NCBI RefSeq assembly: GCF_000969825.1
Contig: NZ_KQ033920.1
Coordinates: 1,539,075-1,603,074, forward strand
Direction: 5' to 3'
From: Parabacteroides gordonii MS-1 = DSM 23371
Lineage (GTDB): Bacteria > Bacteroidota > Bacteroidia > Bacteroidales > Tannerellaceae
DNA length: 64,000 nt
Under the pieces are notes generated by a model. That model searched no databases. It saw nothing but the letters and a program-made list of their open reading frames with translations, and had not been told where the DNA came from. Of the stretch, positions 21,598 to 30,786 are shown piece by piece. Each line of letters opens with the position of its first letter. Position 1 is the first letter of the stretch. The position numbers and the translations under genes are program-made.

Positions 21598-24500
21598 CTA
21601 CTCCACTCTAAGCGTTATCGTCCCGCCAATCGTATCGCCCGCTTTCAGCGGTTTTCTGAACGGGGCATAATAGCTGTTCAGGAACATTTCATTGCCGGCT
21701 GTTACGAAATCGGCAACCAGGAAACGGATCCTGTCTTTTTCCAGCCATGAACGCCAGTGCTGTTGGCCGTTGGATGCGGCTGTTACCTTACTTCCGGAAG
21801 GGGCGACAAGTCCGGCATACCAGATGTTACGGCGAGTAGAACGGAAATCGTTGCTTCCCAATTCATTATAATCCAGGCTCCATGACCAGGTGGGTTCTAC
21901 CCGCGGATCAATATGCGAAGGCAAGCCGGAATAGAACAGGTCGGCCTCTCCTACCGGACGGCTGATATGATCTTCAGGATATACACTCCACAGGCCATCG
22001 CGACGCCAGAAGGTTTTATCGAAAGAGGCCGGAGCTTCGAATACCAATCCCCATTGACGGGGGTTGACATCGGCTAATGCATCGAACGAATACGTAACGG
22101 AGAGCTTCCCCCCTGCGTTTATATGCAACTGATAGCCGCCTTCAAACTCCTTATAACTACCTTTTACGGAGATCACTACGTCGTCGCCGGCCTTCGTTGC
22201 CTCTATTTCAGACACTTTCCACTCCGTACAGATGTCGTTAAACAAAGGGGTGTTTGCATTATGGTTCGGATAGCAGCCGCCACCATTCAACGGAAGCGCC
22301 ATCAGCCACGGACCACCGTTCAGGATTTCCTCTTTGTCTTGTCTCAGGGAAAGGATTTGTCCGGTGGTACGATCTACTTCACAGGTGAAGTTCTTGCCGG
22401 TGATACGGTATTTATCGTTACTTTTCTTTAGTTGGGTAGCAGCCGGGGCCAGTTCCGGCAACTCATTCTGTACCTGTTTTCCAACGGGAATGATATATTC
22501 GTCCGCCATAAAACCGCGCGGATCGGTAAACGAGAGATAAAGTTCGTTTGCCTGCTGCGGATCAGCGATCAGAATGCGTATCTGTCCGGTTCGGCCGGGC
22601 TCGATGGAGACGAAAGAGATGCCTTGTTCGTTACCGTACTTCCAACTGATCTGCAACTCGTTGAAGTCGGTATAAGTATATCTGTTTTCCAGATCGACAG
22701 TCAGTTCACGGGCAGGAGACAGCTTTTCCGTATGCACGCGGATCGGGCTGTATATCTTTTTCATATCATAATATTCCGGTTTGGGACGACGCCAGCCGTC
22801 GATCGGCCCCCAGGGGCCATAGCCCACCGCATCCCCGTCAGGCAACTGGAAGATATCGTCGATACCCGACCAGATGGAACCACCCAGCACTCCGGCTGTC
22901 TTATACATATTATCCCATGTCGGGGACAAGGCCAGCGCCCAGTCGCTACGTACGCCGGGGTCTGTCACCAGTTCGCTCCGGTTGTAGACATTGAGATGGC
23001 AGTATTCACCGTAAATCATCGGGCGTTCGCTTTCGGCCGCCACCTTGTAACCGTTCGGCCCCGGGTAATGGATATTGGCTATCGGAGCCGTGCTTCCCTG
23101 GTTATTAAAACCGCCGTATGCCTGATCGTGGAAAGTATGCGGACGAGTCGGGTCGGCTTTCTTCACATAGACTTCCACCTGTGCAAACTCCTCGTTCCAG
23201 TACGACTCGTTTGCCATCGACCAGAAGATAACAGACGGATGGTTGCGGTAGAACTGGATCGTTTCCATATTCGACTGAAGGACATAGGGATAATATTTAC
23301 TATCGCGGTAATTCAGCGTCTTCCAGTTTTCGTTGGCATGGTGGCCGATCCAGCAAACCGGCGCTTCCACTTCCACAAACATTCCCAGCTCGTCGCAAAA
23401 ATCCAGCAGTTCTTCACAGGGTGGATAATGCGAGGTACGGATAAAGTTACAGTTTGCAGCCCGGTAGAGTTCCACATCTTTCTGCTCCAGTTCGGGAGTC
23501 AAGACACGTCCGGTCAGCGGATGGGCTTCGTGGTGGCAGACTCCTCTCAACTTAACGGCTTTTCCGTTCACCAGCAATTGGTTGCCTTTTACTTCCACTT
23601 CACGGAAGCCGAAACGTTTTTCGATCTGTTCCGTAGTAACGTCGGCAGTGCCCAGTTCCACCTTCATCGTATATAAATGCGGATGTTCGTTATCCCATTT
23701 CCGGGGATTAGCGACCTTACCGTTCAGCCACCCTGTCCAGGTTTCCCCCGGAGCCAGTTGCGGTATCGACTGATCCAGCACCACCGGCAGCCCGGTAATC
23801 GACAAACGTGCAGCGACATTCTTTTCCGTGTTCTTTCCGGCATTCGTAACGGCCAGATAGACTTTCAGGTCTGCATCTTCATACCGGTCGTCCAGGTCGG
23901 TCACGATACGCAGGTCGGAAATATGTACTTCGGGTACGGCAAACAAAGTTACCTTGCGGGTTATCCCTCCTATCTGGTGAGCGGCATACTGCGTCAGGCT
24001 ACCCAGCATATCGGCCAGCGATTCACTACGAACCTTCAGTGCTAATCTGTTTTCGCCCTGTTGCAAAGCACCGGTCGCATCCAGCTCGAACGCAGTCATA
24101 CCTCCCATGTGAGAACCTATCTCTTTCCCGTTCAGCCAGACTACGCATTCGCTGGATACGCCGTCGAAACGTAGTTTCACTTGCTTCCCTTTCCAGTCTG
24201 CGGGTAAAGTAAATGTCGTCTGATAACCGCCAAAGCCGGCTGAATCGACTTTAAATCCCTGCATCGACCACTGTCCGGGAACGACAATCGGGTTCCAGTT
24301 TGCATCTGTCGCTTTACCGGTATAAAAATCAGCTTTCGGAGACGGATTAAACAACCAGGTTCCATTCAGCGAAAGTACCGGATTGTACACCCCCGGAACG
24401 CTATAAGGAATGGTTGCATATACGGGTAGATGTTCTTCGGCATCCACCTCCGTATCGATCTTATAGGTCTGTGTATTCACCAATGCCTGTTTTTGTTCGC

Positions 24501-25017
24501 CTTCAAACGGGATCGGCTTCCTGGGGTTCGATGAGTAAAGATTCAGTTCCGACACGAGGGCGTTCGGCCCTTTCAACACTTCAAATATCAGAACCAGCTG
24601 GCCATAGGCAAATGCTTTCTTCGGCAGGTCGATCTTATAGCGTTGTTCCTTCCCAGCTTCAAGGGTAACAGGTGACTGCACTTCATTTCCATCAGCTATG
24701 ATCCGTTGTTGACGCTCGCTATCAGACAGATAGACTACTTCCAGCTGATAATCGGCCTGTATATCCATCCGGTCGAAAGCATAGATAACTGTTCCACCGA
24801 AATTACAGGTCTTTGCGGCTGCGCTTCCGTCTATCCCGCCGGGCATCGTGTAATTATCCCCTTTTACCAGAAACGGCTGTTTACCATTTACACCGCAATC
24901 GTTTGTTGCCACCTGGTGCAGCTTAGCCGTTTGGGCATTCAGTGTTACAACGAAAAGTAACAAGATCAGGGCACTCAGGACAGGTATTCTACTCCTGGAT
25001 TGTTTAAGGTTATTCAT
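21598..25017 (-). CDS. GH2-family glycosidase with extra N-terminal module
   Basis: About 1139 residues from the ATG at 25017, which gives a standard signal peptide (MNNLKQSRSRIPVLSALILL, cleavage after about LNAQ). An upstream TTG at 25047 would add ten residues but falls in a possible promoter element and is not used here. An extra beta-rich module of about 150 residues (LHQVATNDCGVNGKQPFLV onward) resembles a carbohydrate-binding or malectin-like domain. The GH2 jelly-roll, Ig-like domain and TIM barrel follow (RGVCHHEAHPLTG, FIRTSHYPP). Candidate acid/base is Glu604 in SMANESYW; candidate nucleophile is Glu671 in IYGEYCHLN. A large LacZ-small-chain-like C-terminal domain completes it. Beta-galactosidase is most likely, but not proven. 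It is the first gene of the hydrolase series. Confidence 0.92.
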   Translation of the reverse strand: MNNLKQSRSRIPVLSALILLLFVVTLNAQTAKLHQVATNDCGVNGKQPFLVKGDNYTMPGGIDGSAAAKTCNFGGTVIYAFDRMDIQADYQLEVVYLSDSERQQRIIADGNEVQSPVTLEAGKEQRYKIDLPKKAFAYGQLVLIFEVLKGPNALVSELNLYSSNPRKPIPFEGEQKQALVNTQTYKIDTEVDAEEHLPVYATIPYSVPGVYNPVLSLNGTWLFNPSPKADFYTGKATDANWNPIVVPGQWSMQGFKVDSAGFGGYQTTFTLPADWKGKQVKLRFDGVSSECVVWLNGKEIGSHMGGMTAFELDATGALQQGENRLALKVRSESLADMLGSLTQYAAHQIGGITRKVTLFAVPEVHISDLRIVTDLDDRYEDADLKVYLAVTNAGKNTEKNVAARLSITGLPVVLDQSIPQLAPGETWTGWLNGKVANPRKWDNEHPHLYTMKVELGTADVTTEQIEKRFGFREVEVKGNQLLVNGKAVKLRGVCHHEAHPLTGRVLTPELEQKDVELYRAANCNFIRTSHYPPCEELLDFCDELGMFVEVEAPVCWIGHHANENWKTLNYRDSKYYPYVLQSNMETIQFYRNHPSVIFWSMANESYWNEEFAQVEVYVKKADPTRPHTFHDQAYGGFNNQGSTAPIANIHYPGPNGYKVAAESERPMIYGEYCHLNVYNRSELVTDPGVRSDWALALSPTWDNMYKTAGVLGGSIWSGIDDIFQLPDGDAVGYGPWGPIDGWRRPKPEYYDMKKIYSPIRVHTEKLSPARELTVDLENRYTYTDFNELQISWKYGNEQGISFVSIEPGRTGQIRILIADPQQANELYLSFTDPRGFMADEYIIPVGKQVQNELPELAPAATQLKKSNDKYRITGKNFTCEVDRTTGQILSLRQDKEEILNGGPWLMALPLNGGGCYPNHNANTPLFNDICTEWKVSEIEATKAGDDVVISVKGSYKEFEGGYQLHINAGGKLSVTYSFDALADVNPRQWGLVFEAPASFDKTFWRRDGLWSVYPEDHISRPVGEADLFYSGLPSHIDPRVEPTWSWSLDYNELGSNDFRSTRRNIWYAGLVAPSGSKVTAASNGQQHWRSWLEKDRIRFLVADFVTAGNEMFLNSYYAPFRKPLKAGDTIGGTITLRVE

Positions 25018-25356
25018 TCTTTTTCCATTTAATTTATTCCACTGCAATATTACGAAGTTCCGGCCAATCCTTGCTTATAAGAAGGGAACCGATTAAAAGA
25101 ACAGAGGGAACAAATAAAAAAGAAAAGTAGACAAAACGGAATTATACCTATCAAAGAGTAGGAAAACGATAAAACACCTGTATTCCATTAATTAATGGCC
25201 TTATTTCACAAAAAAGATATATTTATTAAATAATAATAGAGAACCATAGTGTTTTATCCAAATAGTTTACGTTCCTTTGCATCGCGAACAACAAGAAGTT
25301 TGAAAGCATATTGAACATCTGTTGCCGCTATTATTAATTTTTTTATTTTTATATTT
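25018..25356. other. Intergenic region between GH2 and RRM genes
   Basis: A divergent AT-rich region. On the minus strand TAATATTG (plus 25045-25052) is one mismatch from TAnnTTTG and could serve the hydrolase series. On the plus strand TTCCTTTG (25272-25279) with TTTT at 25252-25255 is a plausible promoter for the RRM gene, leaving a leader of about 70 bases. No other structure is evident. Confidence 0.45.
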
Positions 25357-25602
25357 ATGAACATGTATGTTGGAAACCTTAGCTATAATGTTAGGGAATC
25401 AGATTTGAAAGAAGTTATGGAAGAGTACGGAACAGTTGATTCTGTAAAATTAATTATCGACCGTGACACAAGAAGATCTAAAGGTTTTGCTTTTGTTGAA
25501 ATGCCTGACAATGCTGAAGCACAGAAAGCTATCAACGAATTGAACGGTGCAGAATATGCAGGCCGTGCAATGGTAGTAAAAGAAGCACTTCCCAGAAATT
25601 AA
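25357..25602 (+). CDS. Small RRM RNA-binding protein
   Basis: An 81-residue protein consisting of a single RNA recognition motif. RNP2 is MYVGNL (residues 3-8) and RNP1 is KGFAFVEM (42-49), with the aromatic residues expected to stack on RNA bases. The start may be residue 1 or the second Met at 25363. Single-RRM proteins of this size are common in Bacteroidota, where some act as global post-transcriptional regulators. The gene stands alone, with its own leader and a strong terminator. Confidence 0.95.
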   Translation: MNMYVGNLSYNVRESDLKEVMEEYGTVDSVKLIIDRDTRRSKGFAFVEMPDNAEAQKAINELNGAEYAGRAMVVKEALPRN

Positions 25603-25640
25603 TTAGCTGACATTATATTATTATATATCAGTAAGAAGAA

Positions 25641-25671
25641 GGATACTCCTATTGTGGAGTATCCTTTTTTT
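25641..25671 (+). terminator. Intrinsic terminator of the RRM gene
   Basis: Stem GGATACTCC (25641-25649) pairs with GGAGTATCC (25656-25664) around a 6-base loop, followed by seven T residues. It begins 38 bases after the RRM stop codon. Confidence 0.9.
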
Positions 25672-25694
25672 GTATCGTATCTCATAAGGTTTTA

Positions 25695-25730
25695 CAACAA
25701 AACAGGTTTTATAACAAACCTGTTTTGTTG
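25695..25730 (-). terminator. Hairpin terminator of the leftmost permease gene
   Basis: A perfect 15-bp inverted repeat, CAACAAAACAGGTTT (25695-25709) with AAACCTGTTTTGTTG (25716-25730), lies 11 bases beyond the stop of the minus-strand permease. The following T-run is poor, but the position between convergent genes fits termination. Confidence 0.65.
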
Positions 25731-25741
25731 AACACGAATAC

Positions 25742-28105
25742 TTATTCCGATTTCAAACTATCTACCGGATTGGCATTCGCCGCCCGCCAACTCTGGAACG
25801 TCACTGTCACGACCGTAATGATCAGCACAACAAGTAGAGCTACCAGAAATACCCACCAGTACATCGGTGTTTTATATGCGAAACTTTCTAACCATTTTCT
25901 AATACTATAGTAGCCAGCCGGTGCAGCTAAAGCGAAACAAATCAGCACAATATAAATATAGGAGCGGTTGAGCATCTCCAATATTTCTCCGTTAGTCGCA
26001 CCATGCACCTTACGTACGCCGATTTCTTTCCGGCGATACTGCGTATCAAATACTACCAAACCAAATACCCCCACAAGTGATATGATAATCGCCAGTATGC
26101 TGAAGACCATTATCAGGCTACGCAGATTTTCCTCCTTATGGTACAGATTATCGAATACCGTATCATAGAACTGCACATCAAACGGATAAGCCGGATCAAT
26201 GTCTGCCAATGTTTTACGGATATGATTGACAGCCGCATGTGCATCGGTTCCTGCTTTCAGACGGACATAAGAAACAGGCATCGGGTAAGGGATCTTCCCC
26301 ACCACAAAAGCAATATTGTTCTCTCCATTGCGAAGTGAAGTAAACTTTACGTTTTCGGTAAACCCTACGATTCGTCCCGGTATCCAGGATTCCAGAATAT
26401 CTCCCGTTTCCATATCTACAGCTAATTTAGCCGTATGGTTAAATATATAAACAGGAGCTTCCGATAATTCATCAGACAAAGAAAAATCACGTCCTTCTTC
26501 AATCGGAATACCCATCACCCGAAGAAAATTTGATGAAGCCATAATCATAAAGAAGTGGAATTCCTTTTGTTTCAATACTGCTCCATTGGTATTATATCCA
26601 TCCTTTGAAGCAACTTTCTCCATTGCAAAGGCAACATCTTCAATTCCGGGAAACTCTTTCAACCGATTTACATACGTTTCATGGTGTTTAGTGTAAAGTT
26701 CTCCACTCAGCTCTACGATAGCGATCTGATCTTTATCGAAACCAAGTGAGAAACTACGCATATAATCATTTTGCAACCGGACGAAGCTGGCTCCGATGAT
26801 CAACAGGATGGAGACTATAAATTGTACGCTAATCAGAACCGTACGCAGTTTACGACCCGAAGGAGAGAGTCCGAAACTCCCTTTCAGCACTAATGCAGGC
26901 GGGAAAGATGTCACATACCAGGAAGGATATAATCCGGCAACCACACCTGTTACCAATGCAACAAGTCCGGTAAGCAGGACAATAGGCAAATTCTTCTGAA
27001 TGCTCAGATCAGCCTCCACAAATGGTAAAGCAGTAGCCTCGCCAAGCATCCAAACCAACACCAGACTGATCAACCAGGCTATAAGACTGACAATAGCAGC
27101 TTCAGCCAATAAAGCGTTTCGTAATAATGTATCGGAACTACCCAATACTTTCTGAGTATTGATACTTTTGATACGAAGAGGCGTCAGGGCCGTACTGAAA
27201 TTAGTAAAATTGATGGCAGCAACAATAATGATCAATAATGCTATAAAGAACAGCAACAGAGTCACTTCCTTATTCCCGCTACGGAAGATCATACCATCCT
27301 GGCTTTCATTCAAATAGTAAATATCAGTCAATGGAGTCAGTTTGAGCTTCTCGTCCTTTTTACCTATCTTACCAAAATCAAAATGAGTATTGAAGTTATC
27401 AATTACATCTTGGGCAGCTCCGGCATCATCCAGCAATACATAACAAGCAAAATTACTAGCTTCGAAATTATCCCGCTGGAAGGTCGGCCCGATAGCCGTA
27501 TAAATCAGGTTCCTCACCTGGGTATTGCCCGGAAAGTCTTTGTAGACAGCACCAACTGTATACTCCCGGTTATCTTTTGTCTGTACGGCTTCTTCGGCAT
27601 GCAACACCTTACCTACAGCCGGCTGATTACCGAATATTTTACGTGCGGTACTTTCGGGCAAGATCAGTTTATCAGGATCATTCAGACAGTCTATATCTCC
27701 TTCCAGTATTGGAAAATCGAAGACACGAGTAATTCCGGGATTACAGGTATATACCGGTTCACGATAACCGATCTTTTCCCCATTCTCTATAACTGAGAAA
27801 TAAATTGCCGGATTATATGGATAAATCAATGATCCGGCTTCGATATGCGGAGACGAATTCATAACAGTCTCAACAAATCCACGAGGCATAATAAGGCCAA
27901 ATGTTCCGGGAGTTCCTAATTCCACTCTGAATACCCTTTCAGAAGTAGAATGACAGCGGTCGAAACTACGTTCATAATTTACCTGTATCAGGATAACGAT
28001 AAAAGCAGCAAAAGCCACTGCCAGTCCGGCCACATTCAAAAAGGTAGCCATCTTGAAACGACGCAGCACACTCAAGAAGTTTCTTAGTATTGTTTTCATT
28101 ATCAT
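25742..28105 (-). CDS. MacB/FtsX-type ABC permease, subfamily A (copy A1)
   Basis: A 787-residue inner-membrane protein; Met3 at 28099 is an alternative start. It is a double MacB-type permease: TM1 near 21-42, a periplasmic MacB_PCD-like domain to about 275, three TMs near 285-400 (FtsX unit 1), a fifth TM near 425-445, a second periplasmic domain, and three last TMs from about 670 (FtsX unit 2), eight TMs in all. Subfamily A is marked by FTNFSTALTPLRIKSINTQK after TM2 and by RRKEIGVRKVHGAT, the cytoplasmic coupling segment that contacts the ATPase, before TM7. It ends in NPVDSLKSE. MacB-fold permeases pull on periplasmic substrates by mechanotransmission rather than forming a channel through the membrane. 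It carries no ATPase domain, so the ATPase at 52381 is its probable partner. It has its own sigma-54-type promoter. Confidence 0.93.
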   Translation of the reverse strand: MIMKTILRNFLSVLRRFKMATFLNVAGLAVAFAAFIVILIQVNYERSFDRCHSTSERVFRVELGTPGTFGLIMPRGFVETVMNSSPHIEAGSLIYPYNPAIYFSVIENGEKIGYREPVYTCNPGITRVFDFPILEGDIDCLNDPDKLILPESTARKIFGNQPAVGKVLHAEEAVQTKDNREYTVGAVYKDFPGNTQVRNLIYTAIGPTFQRDNFEASNFACYVLLDDAGAAQDVIDNFNTHFDFGKIGKKDEKLKLTPLTDIYYLNESQDGMIFRSGNKEVTLLLFFIALLIIIVAAINFTNFSTALTPLRIKSINTQKVLGSSDTLLRNALLAEAAIVSLIAWLISLVLVWMLGEATALPFVEADLSIQKNLPIVLLTGLVALVTGVVAGLYPSWYVTSFPPALVLKGSFGLSPSGRKLRTVLISVQFIVSILLIIGASFVRLQNDYMRSFSLGFDKDQIAIVELSGELYTKHHETYVNRLKEFPGIEDVAFAMEKVASKDGYNTNGAVLKQKEFHFFMIMASSNFLRVMGIPIEEGRDFSLSDELSEAPVYIFNHTAKLAVDMETGDILESWIPGRIVGFTENVKFTSLRNGENNIAFVVGKIPYPMPVSYVRLKAGTDAHAAVNHIRKTLADIDPAYPFDVQFYDTVFDNLYHKEENLRSLIMVFSILAIIISLVGVFGLVVFDTQYRRKEIGVRKVHGATNGEILEMLNRSYIYIVLICFALAAPAGYYSIRKWLESFAYKTPMYWWVFLVALLVVLIITVVTVTFQSWRAANANPVDSLKSE

Positions 28106-28124
28106 TTATGTTTTGTTATAAACA

Positions 28125-28232
28125 TTCAAATTGCATGCCAAAACAGTAATACGCAACATATCAAACAATTACGCAATCGATCAGTAAACAACAATGTCTA
28201 ATAATTAGACACTGATGTCAAATTATTAGACA
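28125..28232 (-). promoter_or_regulatory. Sigma-54-type promoter with two enhancer dyads (for A1)
   Basis: On the minus strand TGGCATGCAATTTGAA (28125-28140) fits the -24/-12 consensus TGGCACG-N4-TTGCW except for GA instead of GC at -12. Two 17-bp dyads lie 55 bp further upstream: TGTCTAATAATTAGACA (28195-28211) and TGTCAAATTATTAGACA (28216-28232), 21 bp apart. The predicted transcript start is only about 10 bases from the start codon. Confidence 0.8.
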
Positions 28233-28258
28233 TTGATAATGAAATATATAAAGCCTTC

Positions 28259-30631
28259 TTATTCTGACTTTATGCTTTCCACCGGATTCGAATTGGCCAC
28301 CTGCCAGTTCTGGTAAGTAACTGTTATAAAAGTGATGGCCGAAACAATAACAAAGGCTACCAGAAATACCCACCAATATATCGGCGTACGGTAAGCAAAG
28401 TTTTCCAACCAACAGTACACGCCATAGAAAGCAACCGGAGCCGCCAGAACAAAACAGATCAACAGGATCAAAAGATAGCTTTTGTTGAACATAAACAGTA
28501 TCTCTGAAGTAGAAGAACCTAATACCTTCCGTACTGCCACTTCCTTGCGTTTGTGCTCACTTTCGAAAATGACCAAGCCAAAAACACCGACAACAGAGAT
28601 AAATATAGCGATCAGACTGAACAGGGTTATCAGGTTACTTATCTTCAACTCCTTGTCGTACGTATGTTGCAACACCTCATCGTAAAAAGAAACTTTGAAC
28701 GGATAGACAGGATCGATCTTGCTCAGCGAAGCTTTTACATGCTCCATTGCACCCCATAAGTCGCTACCGGCTTTTACTTTTACATAAGCTGTACTGTAAT
28801 AGCGGACCCCGTCATTTCCCTTCCAATACTTTCCTCCGATATAAAAAGCCATTGGCGATACTTCGTTACGGAAAGAAGCAAACTTGATATTTGGAATAAT
28901 TCCGGCAATCTCTTCCCCTTCTACCAACTCACCCACTACCAGGTCATACATCTCGCGTGCCTTTTCATTAAAGATATATGTTCCTTTATCTTTCAAATCA
29001 TCTTCCTGCCGGAAATCACGACCTTCAATTACTTTTATTCCCATGACATGCAAGAAACTCGGGGAAACCGGGATACATTGGAAATCGATATTCCTGTCCT
29101 TATAATCCCGTCCCCAACCCATATAATAGTCCCGGCTCGCCAAGATCTGGTCTGCACACGTGATAGCATCTATCCCTGAAAATGTTTTCATTTCACTTTC
29201 CAACACATCCAGGTTTTTATTGATCTTACCGTTCAGCTCGATAACAATCAGTTCGTCCTTATCGTATCCAAGCGGCGCACTTTGCATATAATGGTTTTGC
29301 AGGAACATGAATAGCGAACCGATAATCAGGATAAAGGATGCTATAAACTGAATACTAACCAGCGTACTCCGCAACGCACGTCCTTTAGGCGACAGCCCGA
29401 AGCTTCCTTTCAACACCAGGGCCGGTGGGAAAGAGGTTATGTAGCAGGCCGGATAAGCCCCTGCCAACGCACCGACCAACAAAGCTATGATTCCTGTAAC
29501 ACCGATAATTTTCCATTGCGCCCCGAAAGACATATCGGCATCCACCAGAGAAGCAATAAACGAATTTTCCGCCAGGTGCAACGCCACCAGCGAAATCAAA
29601 TATGCCACAAAACTGATAATGACTGCCTCACCCAGCAAACTCAGCCGCAGCAGGCCGTCTGAACTACCGAGCACCTTCTGCGTATTGATACTCTTTATAC
29701 GCATCGGCGTCAATGCCGTACTGAAGTTTGTAAAATTGATACCGGCAATCAGCAGTATTATGAAAGCGATGGCAAATAGCACCTGTACCGTCTGGCGACT
29801 GGCTTTCGGCATCGAATCGTAAGAAACGTTGGTCAGGAAATGTAATTGGGTAAGCGGAGTAATATGCAGGTCGATTTTATCTCTTTCCCAGTCAAGATCA
29901 GAACCGGCCATTTTTGTTTTATCAAAATTCTTTTTGAAGTTTTCCTTCACATCTTCCGTATTTGCCGGATCATCCATGCGGAAAAAGAAAAAATAATTAC
30001 TGTTGCCCCACTCATCGTAATTTTCTTTCGGATCCATCTGCATATAAATTATATTGCGGACAGATGAATTACGGGGAAAATCTTTAAAAACACCGTTGAC
30101 GGTAGCGACTACCTTTCCCGATGTCCCACTCATCAATTGTTTACCGATAGCCGATTCATTACCGAACAGGCGATGCGCTATACTTTCAGGAATCATGACT
30201 GAACTTGGTTGTTCCAGCGCTGTTTCATCGCCTTCCACCATATCGAAATGGAAAACACGGGTAAAGTCGGGTGTCACTGTCGCAATCGGATCCTTAAAAT
30301 TTTGTATCTCACCGTTCCGTTCGATACTGTAAAACCTGTCGGAATCCCATAATGTCATAAGAGCTCCGGCCTTGATATGCGGCGACGATTCTGTAAAAGC
30401 CCTTGCCAGAGGACGGCTCATAACTGCTATCAGTTCTCCCTGGTATTGCATATCCATCCGGTAGATTGCTTCGGATTCCGGCTGACAGGAATCGAACGTA
30501 TAATCATAACTCACCTGCATCATGATCACCATAAATGCCGCGAAAGCAATGCTCAACCCCAGAATATTCAATAAAATGGCCATCTGGAAGCGGCGGAAAA
30601 TGCTGATAAAGTTTCGTAATATCGTATTCAT
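28259..30631 (-). CDS. MacB/FtsX-type ABC permease, subfamily A (copy A2)
   Basis: About 790 residues from the ATG at 30631 (MNTILRNFISIFRRF), which lines up with the N-termini of the other A copies. The longer frame to a TTG at 30658 is rejected because that TTG lies inside the -12 promoter element. The eight-TM double permease layout is as in A1, with FTNFSTALTPMRIKSINTQK after TM2, HKRKEVAVRKVLGSS before TM7 and the ending NPVESIKSE. It is very close to the next gene (A3) over the whole length, including the second periplasmic domain (ITCADQILASRDYYMGWGRD here, LACSEQVLSSHDYYMGWGRD in A3), so these two look like a recent duplication. Confidence 0.93.
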   Translation of the reverse strand: MNTILRNFISIFRRFQMAILLNILGLSIAFAAFMVIMMQVSYDYTFDSCQPESEAIYRMDMQYQGELIAVMSRPLARAFTESSPHIKAGALMTLWDSDRFYSIERNGEIQNFKDPIATVTPDFTRVFHFDMVEGDETALEQPSSVMIPESIAHRLFGNESAIGKQLMSGTSGKVVATVNGVFKDFPRNSSVRNIIYMQMDPKENYDEWGNSNYFFFFRMDDPANTEDVKENFKKNFDKTKMAGSDLDWERDKIDLHITPLTQLHFLTNVSYDSMPKASRQTVQVLFAIAFIILLIAGINFTNFSTALTPMRIKSINTQKVLGSSDGLLRLSLLGEAVIISFVAYLISLVALHLAENSFIASLVDADMSFGAQWKIIGVTGIIALLVGALAGAYPACYITSFPPALVLKGSFGLSPKGRALRSTLVSIQFIASFILIIGSLFMFLQNHYMQSAPLGYDKDELIVIELNGKINKNLDVLESEMKTFSGIDAITCADQILASRDYYMGWGRDYKDRNIDFQCIPVSPSFLHVMGIKVIEGRDFRQEDDLKDKGTYIFNEKAREMYDLVVGELVEGEEIAGIIPNIKFASFRNEVSPMAFYIGGKYWKGNDGVRYYSTAYVKVKAGSDLWGAMEHVKASLSKIDPVYPFKVSFYDEVLQHTYDKELKISNLITLFSLIAIFISVVGVFGLVIFESEHKRKEVAVRKVLGSSTSEILFMFNKSYLLILLICFVLAAPVAFYGVYCWLENFAYRTPIYWWVFLVAFVIVSAITFITVTYQNWQVANSNPVESIKSE

Positions 30632-30653
30632 ATTGATTTTTTTACTTAATTCA

Positions 30654-30760
30654 ATCAAATTTCATGCCAGAACGATAACTCTTTAGCAATCAAAAACATT
30701 AGCTATACAAATTAAAAATGAATGTCTAATAATTAGACATATGTGTCAAATTATTAGACA
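30654..30760 (-). promoter_or_regulatory. Sigma-54-type promoter with two enhancer dyads (for A2)
   Basis: Minus strand TGGCATGAAATTTGAT (30654-30669) is the -24/-12 box. Dyads TGTCTAATAATTAGACA (30723-30739) and TGTCAAATTATTAGACA (30744-30760) are 21 bp apart and begin 54 bp from the box. The predicted start site is about 12 bases before the ATG at 30631. Confidence 0.8.
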
Positions 30761-30786
30761 TTCATAAAGGGAAACAAAAAATACGG

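Noticed and set aside
21598-25047. TTG start at 25047 for the large GH2 gene
   Set aside because: The ATG at 25017 gives a better signal peptide and the TTG lies in a possible -7 promoter element.
25018-25356. tRNA or structured small RNA in the gap upstream of the RRM gene
   Set aside because: No cloverleaf or strong stem was found; the sequence is AT-rich promoter-like DNA.
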